6,068 nucleotides of DNA from Cyanothece sp. UBA12306 (lineage in GTDB: Bacteria; Cyanobacteriota; Cyanobacteriia; Cyanobacteriales; Microcystaceae): assembly GCA_003448685.1 (NCBI GenBank), contig DLXW01000220.1, positions 1 to 6,068 on the forward strand, in the 5' to 3' direction. Within the stretch, counting starts at the first letter, position 1. The number at the start of each line of letters is the position of its first letter. Made by a program: the position numbers and the translations under genes. Of this stretch, positions 1-5,872 are shown in pieces. Under the pieces are notes generated by a model. That model was not told where the DNA came from and did not search any database. It saw only the letters and a program-made list of their open reading frames with translations.

Positions 1-567
1 GGAGAAATTTGGGTATCAGGAGATAGTGTAGCCCAAGGTTATTGGCAACAACCATCAAAAACTCAAGAAACCTTTGCCGCTTATTTAAGAGATACGCAAC
101 AAGGACCATTTTTACGTACCGGAGATCTAGGATTTCTTGATCCAAATGGGGAGTTATTTGTCACAGGAAGACTCAAAGATGTAATTATTATTCGCGGACG
201 TAATCATTATCCTCAAGATATTGAATTAACCGTTGAACAAAGTCATGAAGCATTAAGAGCAAGTTGTGGTACTGCTTTTATGGTAGGAAATGAGGACAAT
301 GAACTACTGATCATTGCCCAAGAAGTTAAACGAACCTATTTACGTAAAATAGATATTGATCAAGTTATCAAGTGTATTCGTCAAGCAGTAATCAACAATC
401 ATGGGTTACAAGTTCATGATGTAGTTTTGTTAAGAACAGCAACCATCCCCAAAACTTCTAGCGGCAAAATTCAACGTTCTCGCTGTAAAGAACAGTTTTT
501 AAACAATACGTTGAATCGTTTACAATCCATTCACAAGATCTACTCTCAAACAGTTAAAGCCTCGTGA
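1..567 (+). CDS. Fatty acyl-AMP ligase (FAAL), C-terminal part, 5' end outside window
   Basis: This frame is open from base 1 to the TGA at 565-567 and gives 188 residues of an ANL-superfamily adenylating enzyme. The ATG at 280 is internal, because the reading frame and the homology both continue upstream of it. Visible motifs are RTGDLGF (residues 39-45), the hinge GRLKDVIIIRGRNHYPQDIE (56-75) and the A10 motif PKTSSGKIQR (150-159), whose Lys156 is the expected adenylation lysine. The GRNHYPQDIE form of the hinge is typical of FAALs, which make acyl-adenylates for transfer to a carrier protein. The first 82 residues match the downstream FAAL (from its Gly416) at 73 positions; the C-terminal subdomain is much more divergent and lacks that protein's Arg-rich insert. 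The extreme C-terminus looks complete. Family assignment is firm; the substrate and partner cannot be read from this fragment. Confidence 0.93.
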   Translation, partial: GEIWVSGDSVAQGYWQQPSKTQETFAAYLRDTQQGPFLRTGDLGFLDPNGELFVTGRLKDVIIIRGRNHYPQDIELTVEQSHEALRASCGTAFMVGNEDNELLIIAQEVKRTYLRKIDIDQVIKCIRQAVINNHGLQVHDVVLLRTATIPKTSSGKIQRSRCKEQFLNNTLNRLQSIHKIYSQTVKAS

Positions 568-868
568 AATAAGGGCAATGGCAAATTGCATAACACTTAA
601 GTACACCGTAAATTTATTGTCTGCTGCTTTTTGCCTGTTGCCTCAAATTATAGAATTTTTTAGGGAATTTACTTACAAGAAGAACTCATTAAATATTTAC
701 TAACTATGCCTAGTGCTATCTATGCAGTAAGTAATTTGACCCACAACCAGAAATTTTACTGAATTCCATCGACAAAATCCTTGTGATTTGGTAAATATTG
801 CTGTTTTTGAAACCTGAATGAGAATGTTAAATTTAACTTACAAGTAATAATTTATAACTCTCTTCATT
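568..868. other. Intergenic region between the tandem FAAL genes
   Basis: This 301-bp AT-rich gap has no convincing intact gene. Near its left edge lies an imperfect inverted repeat (573-642). At 667-762 a short open stretch, in the same frame as the upstream FAAL, vaguely resembles the start of a carrier-protein domain, but it follows an in-frame TAG (661-663) and ends at TGA (760-762). The right edge must hold the leader of the second FAAL. A TTGAAA at about 808-813 could serve as a -35 box, but no clear -10 follows at the right distance, and no Shine-Dalgarno sequence is seen before the ATG at 869. The gap size suggests that the second FAAL has its own promoter rather than simple operon coupling. 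Confidence 0.6.
573..642. repeat. Imperfect inverted repeat with TTGCC-type arms
   Basis: The left arm GGGCAATGGCAAA (573-585) is nearly the reverse complement of the right arm TTTGCCTGTTGCC (630-642). They pair as TTTGCC and TTGCC blocks separated by a one-base difference, with a 44-base spacer. It starts only six bases after the upstream FAAL stop codon. Short TTGCC/GGCAA-rich intergenic repeats are common in cyanobacteria, so this may be a degraded member of such a family. The long loop and lack of a clean U-tract directly after the stem make a classical terminator unlikely, though it might protect or end the FAAL transcript. The pairing is seen directly; its role is inferred. Confidence 0.45.
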
Positions 869-2770
869 ATGGTTTCTACTGTTAATCCAATTAATTATCT
901 TACTCAGTCTTATCTCTTAAATAATAACAATAAATCACCTTCAAATTTAGTAAATTTACTGAGATATAGAGCAATCAATCAACCAGATCAAAGGGCTTAT
1001 GTATTTTTACAAAATGGAGAAAAAGAGTCAATTACTTTAACTTATCAGGATCTAGATTTAAAAGCAAGAAATATTGCAGCTAAGTTACAGTCTTTAGCAG
1101 CTAATCAAGACAGAGCTTTACTATTATATCCTCCTGGAATAGAATTCATCTCTGCATTTTTTGGTTGTTTATATGCTGGTGTTATTCCAGTTCCTCTTTA
1201 TCCTCCTAAACGCAATCAAAATTTATCAAGACTCCAAGCAATTGTGGCTAATTCTCAAGCTAAATTAGCCTTGACAACCCAAGATATTTTAGAAAATGTA
1301 CAAAAACATTTTGATGAAACACCAGACTTAGGCGAACTAAACTGGTTTACTACAGATAATTATCAAGAAACAATTTCACCTACATGGTATCCTCCAGAAA
1401 TCTCTGACCATTCTGTCGCCTTTTTGCAATATACTTCAGGATCAACAGGCAACCCTAAAGGCGTAATGGTGACTCATAATAATTTGGTACACAACCAACA
1501 AATGATTCAGCAAGCATTTAGTCATGACAATTCTAGTTTAGTAGTCGGTTGGTTGCCTCTATTTCATGACATGGGACTTATTGGTAATGTTTTACAACCT
1601 TTATATATCGGTGTTCCTTGTATTTTAATGTCCCCGATTGATTTTTTACAAAAACCTTATCGTTGGTTAAAAGCCATTTCTGATTATCGTGCGACAACTA
1701 GTGGTGGCCCTAATTTTGCTTATGATATTTGTACTCAAAAAGTAACCAACGAACAACTTAAAACCCTAGATTTGAGTAATTGGCAAGTTGCCTTTACAGG
1801 CGCTGAACCCATTCGTGCTAAAACTTTAAAAGACTTCGCTGAGAAATTTGCTATTTGTGGTTTCCGTAAAGAGTCTTTTTATCCTTGCTACGGTATGGCT
1901 GAAGCAACTTTATTTATTACTGGTGGAGTATCTTCTAAACTTCCTGTTGTCAAAACTGTGGATGAGCAAGCATTGACAGAAAATCGAGTTGTAGAAGTTT
2001 CTGCTGAAGAATCTCAGACTCAAACTTTTGTCGGTTGCGGAGAAACCTGTTTAGGACAAACCGTTAAAATTGTTGATCCCCATACTTTCAGAGAATGTAA
2101 TTTTAATCAAGTTGGAGAAATTTGGGTATCAGGAGACAGTGTAGCTCAAGGTTATTGGCAAGAACCATCAAAAACTCAAGCAACTTTTGCAGCTTATTTA
2201 TCTGATACTCAAGCAGGCCCTTTTTTACGCACAGGAGATTTAGGATTTGTTGATGAAAATGGCGAACTTTTTGTTACAGGAAGGCTCAAAGATGTCATCA
2301 TTGTTCGGGGACGTAATCATTATCCTCAAGATATTGAGTTAACAACCGAAAGAAGTCATATTGGATTAATATCCCATCGTAGTGCCGCATTTATCACTCA
2401 AGTTGATGGAAAAGAACAACTAATGATTGCAGTTGAGGTGGAACGTCGTTATCATAATCGCCGCCGCAAATCTGCTACCGTTGTTCCTGAGCAAGAAAAA
2501 CGTAAAACTAGTGATCGCCGTCAACAAGAACCACTTGATCCAGGATTTGAACTTGAACCCACACCCTCAGAACCTCCTGTTTTTGAACAAATGGTCAAAA
2601 GTATTAAACAAGCTGTGGCGACTCATCACGGTTTACAAGTTCATCGCGTTCTTTTATTAAGAGTTGGTACAATTCCTAAAACTTCTAGTGGTAAAATTCA
2701 ACGTTATGCTTGTCGCCAAGGTTTTCAGGACGGAACTTTAAATGTTGTTTATGATAGCGGTCTTGGTTAA
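869..2770 (+). CDS. Fatty acyl-AMP ligase (FAAL), complete, 633 aa
   Basis: Predicted to activate a free fatty acid with ATP to an acyl-adenylate and pass it to an acyl carrier protein. Visible motifs in order are the P-loop YTSGSTGNPKGVM (188-200), GWLPLFHDMGLIG (227-239), YGMAEAT (341-347), RTGDLGF (454-460), hinge GRLKDVIIVRGRNHYPQDIE (471-490) and PKTSSGKIQR (603-612) with catalytic Lys609. The segment after YGMAEAT, about 351-390, is where FAALs carry the insertion that separates them from acyl-CoA ligases. The protein ends soon after A10, so there is no fused carrier, reductase or PKS module. Residues 526-572 hold an Arg-rich then Pro/Glu-rich stretch, about 38 residues longer than in the upstream paralogue. 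ATG 869 is the only plausible start: an in-frame TAA lies at 848-850 and no other start codon falls between. No Shine-Dalgarno is visible. The pathway (modified lipid, hydrocarbon or lipopeptide) cannot be decided here. Confidence 0.95.
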   Translation: MVSTVNPINYLTQSYLLNNNNKSPSNLVNLLRYRAINQPDQRAYVFLQNGEKESITLTYQDLDLKARNIAAKLQSLAANQDRALLLYPPGIEFISAFFGCLYAGVIPVPLYPPKRNQNLSRLQAIVANSQAKLALTTQDILENVQKHFDETPDLGELNWFTTDNYQETISPTWYPPEISDHSVAFLQYTSGSTGNPKGVMVTHNNLVHNQQMIQQAFSHDNSSLVVGWLPLFHDMGLIGNVLQPLYIGVPCILMSPIDFLQKPYRWLKAISDYRATTSGGPNFAYDICTQKVTNEQLKTLDLSNWQVAFTGAEPIRAKTLKDFAEKFAICGFRKESFYPCYGMAEATLFITGGVSSKLPVVKTVDEQALTENRVVEVSAEESQTQTFVGCGETCLGQTVKIVDPHTFRECNFNQVGEIWVSGDSVAQGYWQEPSKTQATFAAYLSDTQAGPFLRTGDLGFVDENGELFVTGRLKDVIIVRGRNHYPQDIELTTERSHIGLISHRSAAFITQVDGKEQLMIAVEVERRYHNRRRKSATVVPEQEKRKTSDRRQQEPLDPGFELEPTPSEPPVFEQMVKSIKQAVATHHGLQVHRVLLLRVGTIPKTSSGKIQRYACRQGFQDGTLNVVYDSGLG

Positions 2771-2780
2771 TAATTCAATT

Positions 2781-4052
2781 TTATTCTAATGGTAAAACTG
2801 TTTGTTTTATAGTTAAACTTTCCTGAATTTTAGTCTCCCCGTTGAGTAAACCATGAGCTGCTTCTAACATATCTGGAACTAAATCTTGAAGCTTATCTTC
2901 ATTATCAAGATAAGCTTTTAATGCTCCTATGGGATCTAAACTATTTCCTACTCCTAATTCTGGTAAACGACGACGGGATAATTGACTGACTAATTCAGGA
3001 CGGATAGTGTAACTATGGGCGGTTTCTAATGCTTGATGAATTTCTCTCGTATCGATTAATTCTAATTGTTCAGAACGAATTTGATAAATTAAGCGAACTA
3101 CAGCCTCTTGAATCTGTTTTTTTTCAATCGCTTTAAGAATAGCAGCTTGAGGATCTTCTTGATCTGAAACATTAACTTTTATAGTACAAAAAGAGCGAGT
3201 TGGCACTACATTAAATTTCCAATTAACTACCCCTTTATCTACTTCTAATAATACATAACCTTTCTCCTCTTTTTCTTCACTGAAATCTACCCTTTCAATG
3301 CTTCCTGGATAAATAATAGGTGGATCGTTAGACGGATTAAGATTTTGATGTTTATGAACATGACCTAAAGCAACATAATCAAACTCCTGACGAATTAATA
3401 AAGCAAGAGGAATAGTAAAACCTTTACCTACTGCTAGAAATCTCTCCGCGCCTAAATTAGCCCGATCTGCCATTAAATGTGCTAATAAAATAGTGGGAAT
3501 ATTTTGATCAAGTTGCCGAATTTCTCCCTCTAAAGCTGATGTCAAACTCTCAATTAATAACTTGCTTACTTCTTCAAAAGATAAGCCATCGGTTTTACGA
3601 CGGGTAAACAAGGTAGAACGGGTTAACCAAGGTAAAGTAATGACTTGGATATCCCCATTTTGGGTGGTAATTTTCTGGGTTTTTAAACTATCCCCCACAA
3701 TAAAACCTGGAACAGCTAAAGTCCGATAAATACAAAGACTCGCGCCGCCATTACCTTGAGAATGTTGATCATGATTTCCCACTAATAAAACCGTGGGTAT
3801 TTTAGCATCGGCTAAGCGACGAAATTGCGAAGCAAACGCTTCTTGAATATAAGGAGGAGGTGTGGCATCAGGAAAGGCATCTCCCCCAAATAAGACTAAA
3901 TCGACCTTCTCATTAAGGGCGCGATCAATACATAAACTTAAAGAGTTGATAAAATCCTCTAAGCGAGTATTCAAACCAGTTTTAGGGTTAAGACGACCGT
4001 GGGTAAAGCCGCTTCCTAGGTGAATATCAGAAAGATGGAGAATTTTAATCAT
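2781..4052 (-). CDS. sbcD: SbcD-type metallophosphoesterase, DNA repair exonuclease subunit
   Basis: Calcineurin-like phosphoesterase of the SbcD/Mre11 family, whose members pair with the SbcC/Rad50 ATPase to trim DNA ends and open hairpins. Counting from the upstream GTG (4058), the metal-binding motifs are SDIHLG (10-15; Asp11, His13), GGDAFPD (58-64; Asp60), GNHD (94-97), LLAHLM (191-196; His194) and GHVHKH (232-237). All expected metal ligands are present. A C-terminal region of about 150 residues follows, as in SbcD capping domains, and the length is close to the family norm. The frame opens with GTG-ACT-ATG immediately after a stop codon. I prefer the ATG at 4052 (423 aa) because MIKILHLSDIHLG matches the usual SbcD N-terminus; the GTG would add two residues. 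Its end faces the FAAL gene with 10 bp between stop codons. No sbcC gene is in the window. Confidence 0.9.
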   Translation of the reverse strand: MIKILHLSDIHLGSGFTHGRLNPKTGLNTRLEDFINSLSLCIDRALNEKVDLVLFGGDAFPDATPPPYIQEAFASQFRRLADAKIPTVLLVGNHDQHSQGNGGASLCIYRTLAVPGFIVGDSLKTQKITTQNGDIQVITLPWLTRSTLFTRRKTDGLSFEEVSKLLIESLTSALEGEIRQLDQNIPTILLAHLMADRANLGAERFLAVGKGFTIPLALLIRQEFDYVALGHVHKHQNLNPSNDPPIIYPGSIERVDFSEEKEEKGYVLLEVDKGVVNWKFNVVPTRSFCTIKVNVSDQEDPQAAILKAIEKKQIQEAVVRLIYQIRSEQLELIDTREIHQALETAHSYTIRPELVSQLSRRRLPELGVGNSLDPIGALKAYLDNEDKLQDLVPDMLEAAHGLLNGETKIQESLTIKQTVLPLE

Positions 4053-4172
4053 AGTCACTTAATTTTTAAGGTTTCGCAGACCTAAACTATTGTTACTATA
4101 TTAAAAGTAATTGAACAACGGTGCGATCGCATAGCATAAGTTGGAAAAAGCAGTTTGGTTTTGTTGTAGTTT
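4053..4172. promoter_or_regulatory. Divergent promoter region between sbcD and the DUF58 gene, with HIP1 site
   Basis: These 120 bp must hold the 5' signals of two divergent genes. A HIP1 octamer GCGATCGC lies at 4123-4130 inside the 10-bp palindrome TGCGATCGCA (4122-4131). For the minus-strand gene, TATAGT (4100 down to 4095) is a fair -10 candidate 43 bases before the ATG, without a good -35. For the plus-strand gene, TTGAAC (4111-4116) could be a -35 with CATAAG (4135-4140) as a weak -10. Neither gene has a clear Shine-Dalgarno sequence. The box assignments are guesses from sequence alone. Confidence 0.3.
4123..4130. repeat. HIP1 palindrome GCGATCGC (intergenic copy)
   Basis: Exact match to the highly iterated palindrome of cyanobacteria. 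It lies between divergent gene starts and is flanked to give TGCGATCGCA. HIP1 is dispersed through many cyanobacterial genomes, so this copy mainly marks the host lineage; its position in a promoter region is probably incidental. Confidence 0.9.
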
Positions 4173-5333
4173 ATGGCCATAAAAAATTCATCCCCCATCA
4201 TTGAATGGTTAGAAAACCACTGGGCAACCCCTGCTTTTAGTGGTTGGTTATTAGGGGGAATTGCTATTTGTTTCTTTGGGGCAGCAGCTAATACTATGGC
4301 TGGATGGCTATATATACTTAGTGGCACTATAGCTGCTTTATTAGGATTAGGAGCAGTACTTCCTATTCAATCGCAACGTCACCTTAAAGTCCATCGTCTC
4401 CCCATTACCCCCGTGAGTGCTGGCGATGATCTTACTGTGGAAGTAATTATCGAAAATACCGAAAAAAAACCAAAAACCTTGATCCAAGTCTGGGATCTTA
4501 TTCCCCATGTCTTAGGACAACCTGTTAAAACCGCTATTGAAGTTATCCCTCCCCAGGGGCAAAAATTTTGGACTTACTATCTTCCTACTCAACGACGGGG
4601 AGTTTATCGTTGGCAAGAAGTTCAACTAAGAACCGGATCTCCCCTAGGACTATTCTGGTGTCGTCGTCGTCAAGAAGTCTGTGCTAAAGCTATTGTTTAT
4701 CCCCAGATTTTGCCCTTAACTCAATGCCCCTTAATTGATACCATTGGCCAAGAAGATAGCGATAAAATGCAGAGCGATCGCCACTATCAAGCTGCCCATG
4801 AAGGGGTGACAAAAACCTTGCGTCCTTACCGTCACGGCGATCCGATGCGCTTGATCCATTGGCGCACTAGCGCCCGTTTTGATGAATTCAAGGTCAGGGA
4901 ATTAGAAATTATCACGGGTGGAGAAGATATTCTTATCTGTCTTGATAGTGCTTCGTCTTGGGAACCTGAAATTTTCGAACAAGGGGTTATTGCTGCTGCA
5001 TCTTTGTATTTTTATGCCCTACGCTCTCAGTTGAATGTTAAATTTTGGACAGCCCGAACGGGAGTTATTCACGGCAACCGTCGCGTACTAGAAGCTTTAG
5101 CTGCGATCGAAGCAGAAGAAGAAAGTCTTAATCTAGCTTTACCTAACTTACCGATGATTTGGTTAACCCAAAATCTTGCTACTTTAGAGACACTTTCTCA
5201 AGGTAGTCGTTGGTTAGTTTTTGGGACAGAAGAAGGAAAAAATCCGCAAAATTTAATTAATAATCCTAATCATGGGTTAGTTATTACTCCTGAACAACCT
5301 TTAGCCCTTCAACTACAAAAACCTCTGAGATAA
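4173..5333 (+). CDS. DUF58 domain-containing membrane protein, 386 aa
   Basis: The N-terminus has two hydrophobic helices (about 21-39 and 43-64), followed by a beta-rich region of about 70-180 and then the DUF58 signature at 214-246, with the core RPYRHGDPMRLIHW and SAR, then KVRELE. DUF58 proteins are usually anchored in the membrane by two N-terminal helices and often have a von Willebrand A-like fold. The stretch ILICLDSASSW (253-263) fits the first strand of such a fold, with an Asp followed by Ser residues. In many bacteria DUF58 genes sit beside MoxR-type AAA ATPases and transglutaminase-like genes; neither is present here, so this is a stand-alone copy. The molecular function is unknown. 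ATG 4173 is the first start after an in-frame TAG (4167-4169). A HIP1 copy lies inside the gene at 4774-4781. Confidence 0.9.
   Translation: MAIKNSSPIIEWLENHWATPAFSGWLLGGIAICFFGAAANTMAGWLYILSGTIAALLGLGAVLPIQSQRHLKVHRLPITPVSAGDDLTVEVIIENTEKKPKTLIQVWDLIPHVLGQPVKTAIEVIPPQGQKFWTYYLPTQRRGVYRWQEVQLRTGSPLGLFWCRRRQEVCAKAIVYPQILPLTQCPLIDTIGQEDSDKMQSDRHYQAAHEGVTKTLRPYRHGDPMRLIHWRTSARFDEFKVRELEIITGGEDILICLDSASSWEPEIFEQGVIAAASLYFYALRSQLNVKFWTARTGVIHGNRRVLEALAAIEAEEESLNLALPNLPMIWLTQNLATLETLSQGSRWLVFGTEEGKNPQNLINNPNHGLVITPEQPLALQLQKPLR
4774..4781. repeat. HIP1 palindrome GCGATCGC (within the DUF58 gene)
   Basis: Second exact HIP1 octamer in the window. It is read through in frame at the SDRH residues (201-204) of the DUF58 protein, just before the conserved DUF58 signature. 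It supports a cyanobacterial origin for this region. Confidence 0.9.
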
Positions 5334-5334
5334 A

Positions 5335-5364
5335 TCTAGAGACGTTGCTAACAACGCCTCTAGA
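5335..5364. terminator. Hairpin terminator between convergent DUF58 and psb34 genes
   Basis: The arms TCTAGAGACGTTG (5335-5347) and CAACGCCTCTAGA (5352-5364) pair over 12 of 13 positions, with one A-C mismatch at 5342/5357, around a four-base loop CTAA. The stem begins one base after the DUF58 stop codon and lies about 40 bases beyond the psb34 stop on the other strand. No long U-tract follows on the plus strand; on the minus strand the stem is followed by TTTAT. On that strand the A-C mismatch becomes a G-T wobble, so the stem is fully paired in the psb34 transcript. A shared bidirectional terminator or 3'-end stabiliser is the likely role. Confidence 0.7.
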
Positions 5365-5405
5365 GCTAGATCCTGTAAAAAATCAAATTTTAACTAGATA
5401 CTAAG

Positions 5406-5588
5406 TTATCCAACATTAGAAGAAGCATAAAAAGCTACTGTCAGCAAACCACCAACTAATAATAATGCTGCAACACCCAAAATAATATAATTGCGCTGTT
5501 GTGATGGTGATGGGGGTTGAGCTTGATAAACTTTAGGTTCTGCTGCAAAGTTGTTGAGCCGTCCACCTTCTTCAGTTGTATAGGGCAT
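5406..5588 (-). CDS. psb34: Photosystem II assembly protein Psb34 (Ssl1498 family), 60 aa
   Basis: The N-terminus MPYTTEEGGRLNNFA is the hallmark of the Ssl1498/Psb34 family, followed by a Tyr-Gln-Ala-Gln-Pro-Pro linker, the conserved QRNYI (31-35) and one transmembrane helix (about 34-54). Psb34 is a single-helix thylakoid protein related to high-light-inducible proteins; it binds CP47-containing photosystem II assembly intermediates and leaves before the mature complex forms. The helix here lacks the full chlorophyll-binding motif of true Hlips, as expected. The frame stays open upstream to 5717, but the start at 5588 is fixed by the family N-terminus and by a Shine-Dalgarno-like AAGAGGAT (5603 to 5596) nine bases before the ATG. 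It is monocistronic, convergent with the DUF58 gene and divergent from the next gene. Confidence 0.93.
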   Translation of the reverse strand: MPYTTEEGGRLNNFAAEPKVYQAQPPSPSQQRNYIILGVAALLLVGGLLTVAFYASSNVG

Positions 5589-5872
5589 AGAAAATATCCT
5601 CTTAAAACAATTTATTTTAGTTATCTTCATGAATATAATACAATAAATCTTTACAAACAAGCCCCCAGTCATCATGACCAGGATTTGCCAATCAGTAAAA
5701 ACTGTACATAAACTCAATAATTTCTCAATTTTGGAGATAATTCGGAATTATTAGCAATATTTTTTTCTTTTTGTTTAACATAGTTTTGTTTATTTATTCC
5801 GACTACTTAGCATCTTATTCTAACCCTCGCTAAACTAGAGGGTGATTGGCCTCACAGTTTGCATTTTTGGTT
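5589..5872. other. Divergent intergenic region between psb34 and the GHL10-type gene
   Basis: This 284-bp AT-rich stretch holds the 5' regions of two divergent genes and no credible coding sequence of its own. Beside the psb34 promoter candidate it contains GTCAT-C-ATGAC, an 11-base near-perfect palindrome (5668-5678) that could be an operator. A T-rich run follows at about 5760-5795. A small hairpin ACCCTC...GAGGGT (5823-5828 and 5838-5843, nine-base loop) sits 29 bases before the ATG at 5873 and probably lies in that gene's leader. No clear Shine-Dalgarno precedes the ATG at 5873. I see no RNA gene or repeat family here. Confidence 0.5.
5632..5660 (-). promoter_or_regulatory. Candidate psb34 promoter
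   Basis: Read on the minus strand, TTGTTT (5660 to 5655) and TATATT (5637 to 5632) are separated by 17 bases and lie 43 bases before the psb34 ATG. The -10 matches the consensus at five of six positions; the -35 only at three. The plus-strand octamer TTTACAAA (5650-5657) overlaps the -35 and equals one half of the HLR1 element bound by RpaB at light-responsive genes, but no second half-site is seen. Assignment is tentative. Confidence 0.35.

Noticed and set aside
280..567. A stand-alone 95-residue protein starting at the ATG at 280
   Set aside because: The same frame is open to base 1 and encodes conserved FAAL motifs upstream, so this ATG is internal to a larger gene.
692..799. Nine-base inverted match AATATTTAC (692-700) and GTAAATATT (791-799) as possible element ends
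   Set aside because: The arms are pure AT-type sequence with one G or C each, there are no target-site duplications and no transposase; chance is a sufficient explanation.
2427..2660. A 77-codon plus-strand open frame inside the second FAAL gene
   Set aside because: It overlaps a well-supported gene in another frame, has no recognisable domain and looks like a by-product of the AT-rich sequence.
2801..2817. TAAAAC-TGTTT-GTTTTA hairpin near the FAAL/sbcD junction as a terminator
   Set aside because: The stem has a single G-C pair and lies inside the sbcD coding region, so it is too weak to call.
4082..4327. An 81-codon minus-strand open frame overlapping the start of the DUF58 gene
   Set aside because: It runs antisense through the DUF58 N-terminal helices and the divergent promoter region, with no family resemblance.
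5695..5707. NtcA-like site GTA...TAC upstream of psb34
   Set aside because: The spacer is seven bases, not the eight required by the GTA-N8-TAC consensus, and no well-placed -10 box follows.
5517..5711. A 64-codon plus-strand open frame opposite psb34
   Set aside because: It is antisense to the psb34 start and leader, with no recognisable features.
5589..5717. A 43-residue N-terminal extension of Psb34 from an ATG at 5717
   Set aside because: The family begins at MPYTTEEGG-like sequence, and a good ribosome binding site precedes the ATG at 5588; the extension is unlike any Psb34.
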